Positions 8,860 through 18,061 are shown, numbered from the stretch's first letter. The stretch: 64,000 nucleotides of DNA from Paenibacillus sp. Soil766 (GCF_001428105.1 NZ_LMSJ01000024.1:53747-117746); one strand, 5' to 3'. Notes: generated by a model from the sequence alone, not told the origin. Numbers and translations: made by a program.

Positions 8860-10086
8860 TTACGTCCGATATGCCGCATTAATGCGGACATAATCATAGG
8901 TCAAATCGCAGCCCCAACCCGTTGCTTTGCCTTCGCCCATATGTAAATTCACATGAATTTGAATCGTATCTGTTTTCAAATAAACCAACGCCGCCTCCTC
9001 GTCAAACTTCACCGGACGCGACTGCTCCAGCACTGCGATATCGCCGAGGCGAATATCGACTGTGTTCACGTTCACTGGCTGCCCGGAGTAACCGACGGCC
9101 GCAATGATCCGGCCCCAGTTCGCGTCAGCGCCGTATACGGCGGACTTCACGAGGCTCGATCCGATGATCGACTTCACGATCTTACGCGCTGCATCGTCGC
9201 TCTCCGCGCCGATAACCGTCGTCTCGATCAGCTTCGTCGCGCCCTCGCCGTCACGTGCAATCGCTTTGGCGAGATATTCGCCAACGTATTGGAACCCTGC
9301 CGCGAAAGCTTCCCAATCCGGGTGCCCCGGATGCAGGGAGTCGCCGCCGGCCAAACCGCTTGCCATCACCACGACCATGTCGTTGGTGCTAGTGTCTCCG
9401 TCAACGGTAATCATGTTGAACGTGTTATCTGTAATCCTGCTTAGCAACAGCTGCAGGTATTCGCTCTCAATCGCCACGTCGGTTGTCATGAAACCGAGCA
9501 TTGTCGCCATGTTCGGGTGAATCATCCCCGAACCCTTAGCCGCTCCGGCAATGTGAACCTCTTTGCCGCCAACGACAAGACGGACGCACGTCATCTTCTG
9601 CACGAGATCCGTCGTCAGGATCGACTGGCAGAAGTCTTCGCCGCCGTCCAGCTTGATCTTCGCAGGCAATTGCTCGATGCCGCTCAGCACTTTGCCCATC
9701 GGCAGAAGCTCGCCGATGACGCCCGTGCTCGTTACGCCAACGTGGTGCTCTGCCACGCCAAGTGCCTTCGCACTTGCCGCGCGCATCGCGCGAGCGTCGT
9801 CTTCGCCTTGCTGGCCGGTACACGCGTTCGCGTTGCCGCTGTTCACGATCATCGCCTGCAGCTTGCCGCTGTGAGCGATGCTTTCTTGCGTCACGCGCAG
9901 CGGTGCCGCTTGGAACGCGTTCAGCGTGTAAACGCCAGCCGCTGAAGCCGGTACATCACAGAGGATTGCGCCAAGATCATAGCGCTCCGTCTTCTTGAGT
10001 CCGCAGTGCAATCCGCCTGCGCGAAAGCCCTTCGGTGTTGTTACAGTGCCCTCTGGCACGACAGTGAAGCTAACTTGGTCCGACAT
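8860..10086 (-). CDS. argJ: Bifunctional ornithine acetyltransferase / N-acetylglutamate synthase
   Basis: ArgJ recycles the acetyl group from acetylornithine to glutamate and can also start the cycle from acetyl-CoA. The precursor (408 residues) is known in this family to cut itself into two subunits at a conserved threonine; the site is visible in ITVDGDTSTNDMVVVMASG at about residues 215-233. No argA-like gene is seen, so ArgJ probably supplies both activities, as in Bacillus. This stretch is visibly richer in GC than its neighbours. Confidence 0.96.
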   Translation of the reverse strand: MSDQVSFTVVPEGTVTTPKGFRAGGLHCGLKKTERYDLGAILCDVPASAAGVYTLNAFQAAPLRVTQESIAHSGKLQAMIVNSGNANACTGQQGEDDARAMRAASAKALGVAEHHVGVTSTGVIGELLPMGKVLSGIEQLPAKIKLDGGEDFCQSILTTDLVQKMTCVRLVVGGKEVHIAGAAKGSGMIHPNMATMLGFMTTDVAIESEYLQLLLSRITDNTFNMITVDGDTSTNDMVVVMASGLAGGDSLHPGHPDWEAFAAGFQYVGEYLAKAIARDGEGATKLIETTVIGAESDDAARKIVKSIIGSSLVKSAVYGADANWGRIIAAVGYSGQPVNVNTVDIRLGDIAVLEQSRPVKFDEEAALVYLKTDTIQIHVNLHMGEGKATGWGCDLTYDYVRINAAYRT

Positions 10087-10117
10087 GGTCGTCTACTCAC
10101 CTATCCTCATCTTCTAG

Positions 10118-11167
10118 TTATGGATATACCGGTGCGAACAACAACCCTGTCGTTTCGTCCCAGCCTTGCATCATATTTAAGTTCTGAATCGCTTGACCTG
10201 CAGCGCCCTTAACAACATTATCGATAACCGATACGATCGTAACACGCCCTGTACGCTCATCCACCGCGAAGCCGATATCACAGTAGTTCGAGCCCATAAC
10301 TTCCTTCGTTGAAGGATATTTCCCAAGCGGGCGAATCCTTACGAATTTACGGCCTTCATAGTACTGACGATACTTTTCGATAAACTCTTCAGCTGTATGT
10401 TCACCTGTGAGTGTCGCATACATCGTCGCCATAATCCCGCGTGTCATTGGCACAAGGTGCGTCGTGAACGTCGTTACAACCGGTTTCCCTGCAATGCGAC
10501 TCAGCGCTTGCTCAATTTCCGGGATGTGTTGGTGCTTATTTATTTTGTAAGCCGATAAATTCTCATTAACTTCAGAGTAATGTGCGCCTAAGCTCAAACC
10601 TCGACCCGCACCGGATACGCCAGATTTCGCATCGATGATTATCGTGGACGGATCAATCCATCCCGCTTCAACCGCAGGAATAAGTCCTAACAGCGTCGCT
10701 GTTGGGTAACAGCCTGGGTTAGCAATCAGATCGCTGCCCTTCACTTCGTCCCCGAACACTTCAGATAGACCGTAGATCGAGCGTGCCAAAGCTTCTTCGG
10801 AAGCTGCCGGCTTTTTGTACCATTTTTCATAATCGCTAGCGGACTTCAGTCTCAAATCCCCCGAAATATCAATCACCTTCAGGCCCGCTTCGACCAGTTT
10901 AGGCGAAAGCCCCGCGCTCACACCTGCCGGCGTAGCTAGAAACACAACGTCTGCTTTGCCAGCAATCAACTCAACATCAAGGACATCGAGGATATCCACG
11001 ACCACTTCCTGCAAATGTGGAAAATGCTCCGCAAGCGGCGCTCCTGCATTCGAAGTTGAAATAACGGATGTAATCTGTACAAGTGGATGCGCCTGCAAAA
11101 GACGAATCAATTCCGCACCACCGTACCCTGTTGCTCCAATAATAGCCGCTCTAATGCTCTGACTCAT
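10118..11167 (-). CDS. argC: N-acetyl-gamma-glutamyl-phosphate reductase
   Basis: ArgC reduces acetylglutamyl phosphate to the semialdehyde with NADPH. I chose the ATG at 11167 (MSQSIRAAIIGATGYGGAE, 349 residues). It sits eight bases after GGGAGG. The frame stays open for 22 more codons upstream, but these run through the promoter. The catalytic cysteine is in LIANPGCYPTATLLG. It is the first gene of the seven-gene arginine operon. Confidence 0.96.
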   Translation of the reverse strand: MSQSIRAAIIGATGYGGAELIRLLQAHPLVQITSVISTSNAGAPLAEHFPHLQEVVVDILDVLDVELIAGKADVVFLATPAGVSAGLSPKLVEAGLKVIDISGDLRLKSASDYEKWYKKPAASEEALARSIYGLSEVFGDEVKGSDLIANPGCYPTATLLGLIPAVEAGWIDPSTIIIDAKSGVSGAGRGLSLGAHYSEVNENLSAYKINKHQHIPEIEQALSRIAGKPVVTTFTTHLVPMTRGIMATMYATLTGEHTAEEFIEKYRQYYEGRKFVRIRPLGKYPSTKEVMGSNYCDIGFAVDERTGRVTIVSVIDNVVKGAAGQAIQNLNMMQGWDETTGLLFAPVYP

Positions 11168-11201
11168 TCCCATGACCTCCCGATGTTCCGAAAATATATG
11201 T

Positions 11202-11233
11202 ATTATTATACATTCGTATACATAATAATTCAA
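11202..11233 (-). promoter_or_regulatory. argC promoter overlapped by an ArgR-like palindrome
   Basis: On the minus strand TTGAAT (11233-11228) and TATAAT (11210-11205) are spaced by 17 bases, a good vegetative promoter. The 28-bp stretch 11202-11229 is a near-perfect palindrome (ATTATTAT at one end, ATAATAAT at the other, 12 of 14 pairs matching) and lies over the promoter. ArgR/AhrC operators are AT-rich palindromes placed this way, so arginine repression is the likely function. The protein assignment is inferred. Confidence 0.65.
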
Positions 11234-11351
11234 TGAATTTTTTTACGCTCTGGCTTTAGCCAAAAATGCTGTTCAGTAAGGATTTTCAAGGCTTTTATTC
11301 GGTAAAATCGAATTTATTTTAGTTAACTGAATAGTCTGACTATATCGAGTT

Positions 11352-11571
11352 ATATACACATTATGCATCAATTTTCGCAAGTCGTGCATAAAACAAATCG
11401 CACTCACCGCCATGATTTCTTCCGTTGCCTTTCGCCTAACCTTACTCATTATCCCAAAGACTATAGTCAGAAGGCAAATTATGTTAGTTAACTTAGAGTT
11501 ATACACATTTGTACACAGGCGTTGTGTATAAGTTCGGGGATTACGCACAAATTGCCAACAAGTTATCCACA
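11352..11571. other. DnaA-box cluster between argC and the yitT-family gene
   Basis: Three matches to TTATNCACA lie within 73 bp: TTATACACA at 11499-11507, the same on the minus strand at 11523-11531, and TTATCCACA at 11563-11571. One-mismatch boxes lie at 11352-11360 and 11383-11391 (minus strand). The region 11234-11651 has no convincing gene, so these boxes and the terminator at its right side are its main content. Binding by DnaA is inferred. Confidence 0.55.
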
Positions 11572-11607
11572 AAAAAAGACTATCAGGTTTTCAATCTCCT
11601 GACAGTC
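11571..11607 (-). terminator. Terminator of the yitT-family gene
   Basis: On the minus strand a ten-pair stem (GACTGTCAGG / CCTGATAGTC, one mismatch) is followed by seven T. It lies 45 nt after the stop codon of the gene at 11652. Confidence 0.75.
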
Positions 11608-11651
11608 CTCCTGCGTAGATGAAGCAACTTCCGTTGTCTTATTCGTATTCT

Positions 11652-12521
11652 CTACGCGTGGCGCTTAAACCCTTCCCCCAACACTTCATTCGTTTCACTC
11701 AAAATTACAAAAGCTTGAGGATCCACGGATTGCACCAGTGTTTTTAACCGACTGACTTCATTCTGTTTCACGACCACCATCATGACCGTCCGCGATTCAC
11801 CCGTAAATCCGCCTGATCCGCTGAGTTCGGTTAGCCCGCGATCCAAATCATACAAAATCGCCTTCCGAATAGCATCCGTATGATCTGAAATAATAAAGGC
11901 CACTTTGGCATAGTTGAATCCGAGCTGCACGATATCAATCGTTTTGGTCGTCACAAATAAGCCAATCATCCCGTACAACGCATTCTCAGGGGTAAACACC
12001 AGCGCTGAGCTGATAATCACTAGACCATCGAATATGGCAACAGAGAAACCGAGGCTTAAGCCGGAGTATTTATGCAGAATTTGAGCAGCCAAGCCAAGTC
12101 CACCTGTAGAGCCACGCCCTTTAAATACGATACCCAGACCAAGTCCCACACCGATCCCCCCATACACAGCGGCTAGGAGAGGATTATGTGTAGGTACACC
12201 TAAGTGACTCGTTATGAGTACACAGAATGGGAAAATAATCGATCCGACGATCGCCTTAACGCCAAATTTCTTACCAATCAGCCATATCGCTAACACTAAA
12301 ATGGGAATATTCAGCGCCCACTGCGTGTACGCGGGGTTGATGTTGGTCACTTTCTGCAAAATGGTAGAAATCCCCGAGACGCCGCCTGTTGCGATTTGGT
12401 TCGGGTTGAGGAAGCTGTTAAAGCTTGCTGCCATGATCAGTGATCCGAATATGAGTAGTATGTATTCAAAAGCGGTATGGCTCGGACTTCCGATCTGTAT
12501 GCGTGGTTCTCTTCTGGCCAC
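11652..12521 (-). CDS. YitT family membrane protein (DUF161 + DUF2179)
   Basis: The 289-residue protein has five or six membrane segments in its first 200 residues and a small cytoplasmic C-terminal domain (DUF2179-like, about 210-289, with TELSGSGGFTGESRTVMMVVV). Conserved family features include the N-terminal NPNQIATGGVSGIS. In Bacillus subtilis the paralogue yvjA lies near prfB, so this may be its counterpart. It starts with GTG nine bases after AGGAGGG. The molecular function of the family is not settled. It has its own terminators on both sides. Confidence 0.85.
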   Translation of the reverse strand: MARREPRIQIGSPSHTAFEYILLIFGSLIMAASFNSFLNPNQIATGGVSGISTILQKVTNINPAYTQWALNIPILVLAIWLIGKKFGVKAIVGSIIFPFCVLITSHLGVPTHNPLLAAVYGGIGVGLGLGIVFKGRGSTGGLGLAAQILHKYSGLSLGFSVAIFDGLVIISSALVFTPENALYGMIGLFVTTKTIDIVQLGFNYAKVAFIISDHTDAIRKAILYDLDRGLTELSGSGGFTGESRTVMMVVVKQNEVSRLKTLVQSVDPQAFVILSETNEVLGEGFKRHA

Positions 12522-12544
12522 AAACGCGCCCTCCTTTTATACAT

Positions 12545-12574
12545 GAAAAATCCTACACCCATTAGGTGTAGGAT
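12545..12574 (-). terminator. Terminator of the secA-prfB unit
   Basis: An 11-bp stem (ATCCTACACC / GGGTGTAGGAT on the minus strand) is followed by five T. It lies downstream of prfB and upstream of the yitT-family gene, separating the two transcripts. Confidence 0.8.
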
Positions 12575-12659
12575 CAACGTTTATGACACAATGCATGCAC
12601 AGGCACTCCAAATTAGCTGCCGAGGCATGCAAAGAATCCTGTTTAACTGTGATACAACG

Positions 12660-13773
12660 TTACTCTGGCTTGCGAATTTGATGGCGTAGATACGCATCAA
12701 TGAAAGTATCGAGATCGCCGTCCATCACGGCACCAACGTTCCCTGTTTCCGCTGAAGTCCGGTGATCCTTCACCATACTGTACGGATGGAAAACATAGGA
12801 GCGAATCTGGCTGCCCCACGCAATATCCGACTGCTCGCCGCGAATCTCGGCTAGGTGCTTCAATTGCTCTTCGATCTTCCGCTCATAGAGCTTGGAGCGA
12901 AGCATCTTCATCGCTTTCTCGCGGTTCTTGATCTGCGAGCGCTCTTGCTGACAGCTCACCACAACGCCGGTCGGAATGTGCGTAATCCGCACAGCCGAAT
13001 CCGTGGTGTTGATGTGCTGACCGCCGGCGCCGCTTGCGCGGTACGTATCGATCTTGAGATCCTCGGAGCGGATCTCACCTACGTCGGTGTCGTCTTCGAT
13101 CTCTGGCATCACGTCACACGATGCGAACGAGGTATGACGACGGCCAGAGGCGTCGAACGGCGAGATGCGGACGAGCCGATGCACGCCCTTCTCTGCCTTC
13201 AAGTAGCCGTAGGCGTTGAAGCCTGTAATCTGCAGCGTGACACTCTTCACACCGGCTTCGTCGCCGGGCAAATAGTCGAGCACCTCGACTTTGTAGCCCC
13301 GCTTCTCCGCCCAGCGGCGGTACATCCGCAGCAGCATCTCTGCCCAATCCTGCGACTCGGTACCGCCGGCGCCTGGATGCAGCTCTAGGATCGCATTCAG
13401 CCGGTCGTACGGCTGATTGAGGAGCAAACCAAGCTCGAAGGACTCGAGCTTCTTGACGAGCGCCGCGATGCCGACTTCGATGTCTTTGACGAGATCAGCA
13501 TCGCTCTCTTCTTCTTCGAGTTCGACCATGACCTGAATATCCTCGAACGAGTTCGTGAAGCCTTGAAACTCCTCCACGACACTCTTGATCACGTTGAGTT
13601 CAGCGATCGTCTTCTGAGCACGTTCATTATCGTCCCAGAAGTCTGGCGCACCCATTTTTTCCTCAAAATCCCCGATGGCTTCTAGCTTATGATCTAAGTC
13701 AAAGAGACCCCCGTAATTCGGTTAGTCGCTTCGCTGTTTCTCTTAAGTCTTGTTTCACTTCTGGTTCTAGCAT
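12660..13773 (-). CDS. prfB: Peptide chain release factor 2, with programmed +1 frameshift
   Basis: RF2 recognises UGA and UAA stop codons. The ATG at 13773 follows an AACGAGGTG ribosome site; after 24 codons an in-frame TGA occurs at 13701-13699. The context CTT TGA C, with an internal Shine-Dalgarno-like GGGGG a few bases before it, is the classical RF2 autoregulatory site. After a +1 shift the frame continues as DLDHKLEAIGDFEEKMGAPDF to the stop at 12660, giving about 370 residues. The GGQ motif (RASGAGGQHINTTDSAVR) and the SPF stop-codon motif (VRISPFDASGRRHTSF) are intact. It lies 54 nt after secA, as in Bacillus. Confidence 0.96.
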
Positions 13774-13827
13774 GTTGTACACCTCGTTTATTCTGCTTGC
13801 ATGTACCTAGACAAGTTGTTTAGTCGC

Positions 13828-16347
13828 TTACATACCTTGCCCGTGGCACTGCTTGAACTTCTTGCCGCTGCCGCAAGGGCAAGGGTCGTTGCGCCCAATA
13901 CGCTGCTCTTCATCGCGTACGAGCGGTTTTTTGCCGCCAGCTTCATTCTTCGTGTCAACAGCCTGACCCTCTGCTACTGCTTGGCGCTCCAGGTTGCTCT
14001 GTACGTGTGCTTTCATAATGTACATCGCGACTTCTTCGCGAATGTTATCGATCATCTCTTGGAACATTTCGAAGCCTTCGAATTGGTACTCACGAAGTGG
14101 ATCTGTACCGCCGTATGCACGTAAGTGAATACCTTGACGCAGCTGATCCATCGCATCGATGTGATCCATCCATTTGCTATCTACCGCACGGAGCGCGACT
14201 ACTTTCTCAAATTCACGCATAAATTCAGCGCCAATTTCCGTTTCACGCTCATCATACCGTTTGCTCACAAGCTCTTTGATCAGCTCAATGATCTCATCTT
14301 GCTCTTTACCCCAAATGGTTTGATCAGTAATTTGTGCATCGTCGTGCAGCAAATTGTTATTCACAAAGTTCGCAACTTCTTGCAGTTCCCACTCTTCTGG
14401 GATTTGCTCCTCAGGACAGTGTGCTTTCACGATGCGCTCGATGACGGCGCCGATCATACCCTCGATGACTTCGCGGATATTCTCGGACTCCAGCAGCTCG
14501 CGGCGCTGTTTATATATAATCTCACGTTGTTGATTCATGACATCGTCATATTGAAGGACGACTTTACGCACGTCGAAGTTGTTACCCTCAACGCGTTTTT
14601 GAGCGGATTCCACGGCACGGGAGATCAATTTGCTTTCAATTGGTTGATCTTCTTCCATTCCGAGACGATCCATCATTGCCATAATATTCTCAGCGCCGAA
14701 TCGTTTCATCAACTCATCTTCAAGAGAAAGGTAGAATTGTGAGGAACCAGGGTCACCTTGACGTCCTGCGCGTCCACGCAGCTGATTATCAATCCGTCTG
14801 CTCTCATGACGTTCAGTACCTATGATATGCAAGCCGCCAGCATCATGTACGCCTTCTCCAAGCACAATGTCCGTACCACGGCCTGCCATGTTCGTTGCAA
14901 TCGTGACGGAACCTGGTTGACCTGCACGTGAAACGATTTCCGCTTCTTCAGCATGGTACTTGGCATTCAATACTTTATGTTGAACACCTTTCTTCTTGAG
15001 CATTTCGGAAAGTCTCTCCGAGTTCTCGATCGATACCGTACCGACTAGCACTGGCTGATTCAGCTTATGTCGTTCTAGGATTTGCTCAACGACAGCTCTG
15101 AACTTACCGTTCTCTGACTTATACACCACGTCCGGTAAATCCTTACGAATCATTGGACGGTTGGTCGGAACGATAATAACTTCAAGGCCGTAAATTTTCT
15201 TCAACTCTTCTTCTTCCGTCTTCGCCGTTCCCGTCATTCCCGCTAGCTTGCGGTACATACGGAAATAGTTCTGGAACGTAATCGTAGCGAGTGTCATGCT
15301 CTCATTCTGAACTTTCAGTTGCTCTTTCGCCTCAATGGCTTGGTGCAACCCATCACTATAACGACGACCTGTCATGATACGGCCCGTAAATTCATCAACG
15401 ATCATAACTTCTTCTTCTTGAACAACATAGTCCACGTCACGTTTCATAATGAAACGAGCTTTGAGCGCTTGCGTGATGTGGTGGTTGATGTTTACATTTT
15501 GATGATCAAATAAGTTCTCAATACCAAAAGCTCGCTCACCTTTCGCCACGCCCTCTTCCGTTAACGCGACAGCACGCACTTTGATATCGATTGTGTAGTC
15601 TTCTTCTTCTTTCAGCGTCGAAACAAAACGATCCGCCGTAAAGTACATATCTGTCGATTTCGCAGCTTGTCCCGAAATAATCAATGGCGTTCTCGCTTCA
15701 TCGACTAGAATGGAATCCACCTCATCGATAACCGCATAGTACAGCGGACGTTGAACCATCTGCTCTTTGTACAACACCATGTTGTCACGCAGGTAGTCAA
15801 ACCCGTATTCGTTATTCGTGCCATACGTAATATCACAAGCATAAGCAGCTTGCTTCTCTTCATGAGACAAATCATGCAAGTTAACCCCAACGGTTAAACC
15901 GAGGAACTCGTAAATTTGACCCATTTCGCCGCTATCCCGCTGTGCCAAGTAGTCATTGACGGTAACAACATGTACGCCTTTACCAAGCAAAGCATTCAAA
16001 TAAACAGGAAGTGTTCCAACTAGCGTTTTCCCTTCCCCAGTTCTCATCTCTGCGATACGGCCTTCGTGCAACACCATACCCCCGATAAGTTGAACGTCAT
16101 AATGACGTTTCCCTAATACACGGATACCAGCTTCTCTGACTACTGCAAAAGCCTCAGGCAATAGATCATCGAGTTCTTCGCCTTTTTCAAGACGTTCTCT
16201 GAATTCGATTGTTTTCCCTCTTAACTCTTCATCAGTCAGCGGTTTAATACTGGCTTCAAGCTCGTTGATGTAGTCAACGGCCTTGAGCATCCGTTTAATC
16301 TCCCGATCATTGGAATCACCAAAAATTTTCTTCACTAGTCCTAGCAT
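13828..16347 (-). CDS. secA: Preprotein translocase ATPase SecA
   Basis: SecA drives secretory proteins through the SecYEG channel. I chose the ATG at 16347 (MLGLVKKIFGDSNDREIKR, 839 residues), eight bases after AAAGGGG; the open frame upstream lacks a ribosome site. It has the Walker A region MRTGEGKTLVGTLP, the DEAD-type YAVIDEVDSILVDEARTPL, the helicase motif QLRGRAGRQGDPGSSQF and a C-terminal zinc-binding tail RNDPCPCGSGKKFKQCHG that in other species binds SecB or phospholipid. Confidence 0.98.
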   Translation of the reverse strand: MLGLVKKIFGDSNDREIKRMLKAVDYINELEASIKPLTDEELRGKTIEFRERLEKGEELDDLLPEAFAVVREAGIRVLGKRHYDVQLIGGMVLHEGRIAEMRTGEGKTLVGTLPVYLNALLGKGVHVVTVNDYLAQRDSGEMGQIYEFLGLTVGVNLHDLSHEEKQAAYACDITYGTNNEYGFDYLRDNMVLYKEQMVQRPLYYAVIDEVDSILVDEARTPLIISGQAAKSTDMYFTADRFVSTLKEEEDYTIDIKVRAVALTEEGVAKGERAFGIENLFDHQNVNINHHITQALKARFIMKRDVDYVVQEEEVMIVDEFTGRIMTGRRYSDGLHQAIEAKEQLKVQNESMTLATITFQNYFRMYRKLAGMTGTAKTEEEELKKIYGLEVIIVPTNRPMIRKDLPDVVYKSENGKFRAVVEQILERHKLNQPVLVGTVSIENSERLSEMLKKKGVQHKVLNAKYHAEEAEIVSRAGQPGSVTIATNMAGRGTDIVLGEGVHDAGGLHIIGTERHESRRIDNQLRGRAGRQGDPGSSQFYLSLEDELMKRFGAENIMAMMDRLGMEEDQPIESKLISRAVESAQKRVEGNNFDVRKVVLQYDDVMNQQREIIYKQRRELLESENIREVIEGMIGAVIERIVKAHCPEEQIPEEWELQEVANFVNNNLLHDDAQITDQTIWGKEQDEIIELIKELVSKRYDERETEIGAEFMREFEKVVALRAVDSKWMDHIDAMDQLRQGIHLRAYGGTDPLREYQFEGFEMFQEMIDNIREEVAMYIMKAHVQSNLERQAVAEGQAVDTKNEAGGKKPLVRDEEQRIGRNDPCPCGSGKKFKQCHGQGM

Positions 16348-16543
16348 CGGTGAACCCCTTTCCCTTACATTCGTATCCTTAAATTGTACCACTTATGACA
16401 GTCTTGTCGCAACAAACGAGCCTTCTCTTCCTTCTAAAACCTATAGAAATAGGACTTAAAAACCATGCTCTTCGTATTTCTTAGTATGAAATGGAGACGC
16501 CGCTAACATGCATAGCCAGGTTTATGACTTTATGCGCCAAAAT

Positions 16544-16580
16544 AAACGGCTACGCCGTCCTTCGAGGACGGGAGCGTTTT
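16544..16580. other. Stable hairpin upstream of secA
   Basis: CCGTCCT and AGGACGG form a seven-pair stem with a three-base loop inside AAACG/CGTTT outer arms. Short T runs follow on both strands. It lies in the 380-nt gap between hpf and secA, which otherwise holds only the terminator at 16641; the secA promoter must also lie in this gap but I could not pick it out with confidence. Confidence 0.45.
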
Positions 16581-16640
16581 ATGGAGAAATATAGCCAAAT
16601 TATTAGGTGAAACTTATAAATTCATATATTTTAAAGGAAA

Positions 16641-16671
16641 GAGCTTAATCCGATGATATCGAATTAAGCTC
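16641..16671 (-). terminator. Hairpin terminator after hpf
   Basis: GAGCTTAAT and ATTAAGCTC pair perfectly, with a further four-pair CGAT/ATCG stem inside. The following minus-strand sequence is only moderately T-rich (TTTCCTTT). Confidence 0.6.
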
Positions 16672-16727
16672 ACTTGATCATTTTGTATAGGAATGTCGAT
16701 TAATGTATTAGGCAATTTGTTTATGCA

Positions 16728-17279
16728 TTACATCGCTGGTTCGATTAAACCGTACTTACCGTCGTCCCGTTTGTAGACCACATTGACTGTGTCTGTCTCC
16801 ATGTTCGAGAATACAAAGAAGTTATGACCCACCATGTTCATCTGGAGAATCGCTTCTTCCACGTCCATCGGCTTCAAAGTGAAGCGTTTGTTACGCACGA
16901 GTTCGAAGTCCTCTTCTTCTTCCATATAGGAAGCTGCCGCGACTTCTGCCTTGAACAAATCACGTTTGCCGCCATCTTGGCGAATTTTACGATTCGTCTT
17001 GGTCTTATGCTTACGAATTTGACGCTCTAGTTTGTCCACAACCAGATCAATGGATGCGTACATGTCGGTGTTGCGTTCTTCTGCTCTCAGTAGCACGCCG
17101 CCTGTTAATGGGATGCTTACCTCGATGGCTTGAAGACCTTTAACCACGCTTAGCTTTACTTGTACATCAGATGTAAGGGGAGCTTCAAAATACCTCTCTA
17201 GTCTATTCAACTTCTTGTCAACATAGTCTCCGAGGGCTTCAGTAACTTCAAGGTGTTCTCCGCGAATGCTAATTTCCAT
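16728..17279 (-). CDS. hpf: Ribosome hibernation promoting factor, long form
   Basis: The 183-residue length and two-domain build mark the long HPF (YvyD) type that pairs 70S ribosomes into inactive 100S dimers. The N-terminal RaiA-like domain spans about residues 1-100 (MEISIRGEHLEVTEALGDYV). The C-terminal dimerisation domain is at about 125-183 and ends YKRDDGKYGLIEPAM. GGGAG lies ten bases before the ATG. Its place next to secA-prfB matches Bacillus gene order. Confidence 0.95.
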   Translation of the reverse strand: MEISIRGEHLEVTEALGDYVDKKLNRLERYFEAPLTSDVQVKLSVVKGLQAIEVSIPLTGGVLLRAEERNTDMYASIDLVVDKLERQIRKHKTKTNRKIRQDGGKRDLFKAEVAAASYMEEEEDFELVRNKRFTLKPMDVEEAILQMNMVGHNFFVFSNMETDTVNVVYKRDDGKYGLIEPAM

Positions 17280-17373
17280 AGTTAAACATCTCCCTTCCTT
17301 CTCACATTATACTACATTCCACTCCAACTTCATAATTCCTTTAAATTCCGAGCTAATCTTCTAGATAAAATAT

Positions 17374-17407
17374 AAAAAACACCCCAGAGTATATTTCTCC
17401 AGGGTGA
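17374..17407 (-). terminator. Terminator of the cold-shock gene
   Basis: On the minus strand CACCCTGGAG pairs with CTCTGGGGTG (with two G-T pairs) around an eight-base loop, followed by six T. Confidence 0.75.
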
Positions 17408-17451
17408 TCTTGTTCATCGTTGTATGCGATGGCACAATATGTGCCAAAAAA

Positions 17452-17649
17452 TTATAATCTGCTTACGTTGGCAGCTTGTGGTCCGCGTGCACCTTCTACG
17501 ATGTCAAACTCAACAGCTTGACCTTCGTCTAGCGTTTTGAACCCTTCGGACTGAATCGCTGAGAAATGCACGAATACATCCCCACCATCTTCGCGCTCGA
17601 TGAACCCATAACCTTTTTCTGCGTTAAACCATTTTACTTTACCTTGCAT
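17452..17649 (-). CDS. Cold-shock domain protein (CspA family)
   Basis: This 65-residue OB-fold protein should bind single-stranded RNA or DNA and act as an RNA chaperone. RNP1 is KGYGFIE and RNP2 is VFVHFSAI. The ATG at 17649 gives the normal family length (MQGKVKWFNAEKGYGFIE). A GTG three codons upstream is nearer to AAAGGA but too close for use. It is monocistronic, with a terminator just after the gene and the DnaA-box region upstream. Confidence 0.95.
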   Translation of the reverse strand: MQGKVKWFNAEKGYGFIEREDGGDVFVHFSAIQSEGFKTLDEGQAVEFDIVEGARGPQAANVSRL

Positions 17650-17801
17650 ATCGTACACAATCCTTTCGTTTTAAAAAATGTAAATGATAAGAGCAAAAAA
17701 TGAAAACCCTTACATTTTGACTATACCACCTACCCGCTTGACCTGTCAATTTCTAACTTTTAATAAAAATAAATATTCAGAAAATTCAAGTATTTACATG
17801 C

Positions 17802-18059
17802 CGTGGATAACTGCGTTATTTGTAGAATCCTGTCGTGACGGGCTTTTTTACATTTTATTAACAAAGTTATTCACAGGTTTATGCACATTATCCACAGACC
17901 GAATAAAGGGCATTATGGATAACTCGAAGTTCTGGGGGCATTTATTCACATGTTGGGGTCAGAACAGATTGTTTATCCACGGACTGCTGTAGGCGGTTGA
18001 GGAAAACAGGGGATAAAAGAAAAAAAACCTTTGCCGCGGCAAAAGGTTTCTGTGGATAG
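17802..18059. other. DnaA-box cluster between csp and the fliT-like gene
   Basis: Four perfect TTATNCACA boxes lie in 84 bp: 17867-17875, 17879-17887, 17888-17896 and 17942-17950. One-mismatch boxes lie at 17973-17981 on the plus strand and at 17802-17810, 17914-17922 and 18051-18059 on the minus strand. Such a 9-mer is expected about once in 33 kb on both strands of unbiased DNA. The 412-nt gap 17650-18061 holds no credible gene. Regulatory or titrating DnaA binding is inferred. Confidence 0.7.
18020..18050 (-). terminator. Terminator of the flaG-fliD-fliS-fliT-like operon
   Basis: On the minus strand AAACCTTTTGCC and GGCAAAGGTTT form a long stem with one bulge, followed by a run of T. It lies 11 nt after the last gene of the operon, inside the DnaA-box region. 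Confidence 0.8.
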
Positions 18060-18061
18060 TA

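Noticed and set aside
11273..11572. A 99-codon minus-strand open frame between argC and the yitT-family gene
   Set aside because: No ribosome site, no recognisable family and it lies across the DnaA boxes; treated as non-coding.
17684..17992. A 102-codon plus-strand open frame upstream of the fliT-like gene
   Set aside because: It is made of the DnaA boxes and AT-rich sequence, has no ribosome site and is better explained as a regulatory region.
17802..18059. The chromosomal replication origin
   Set aside because: DnaA boxes are present but no dnaA, dnaN or other origin-linked genes are near; a titration or regulatory site is more likely.
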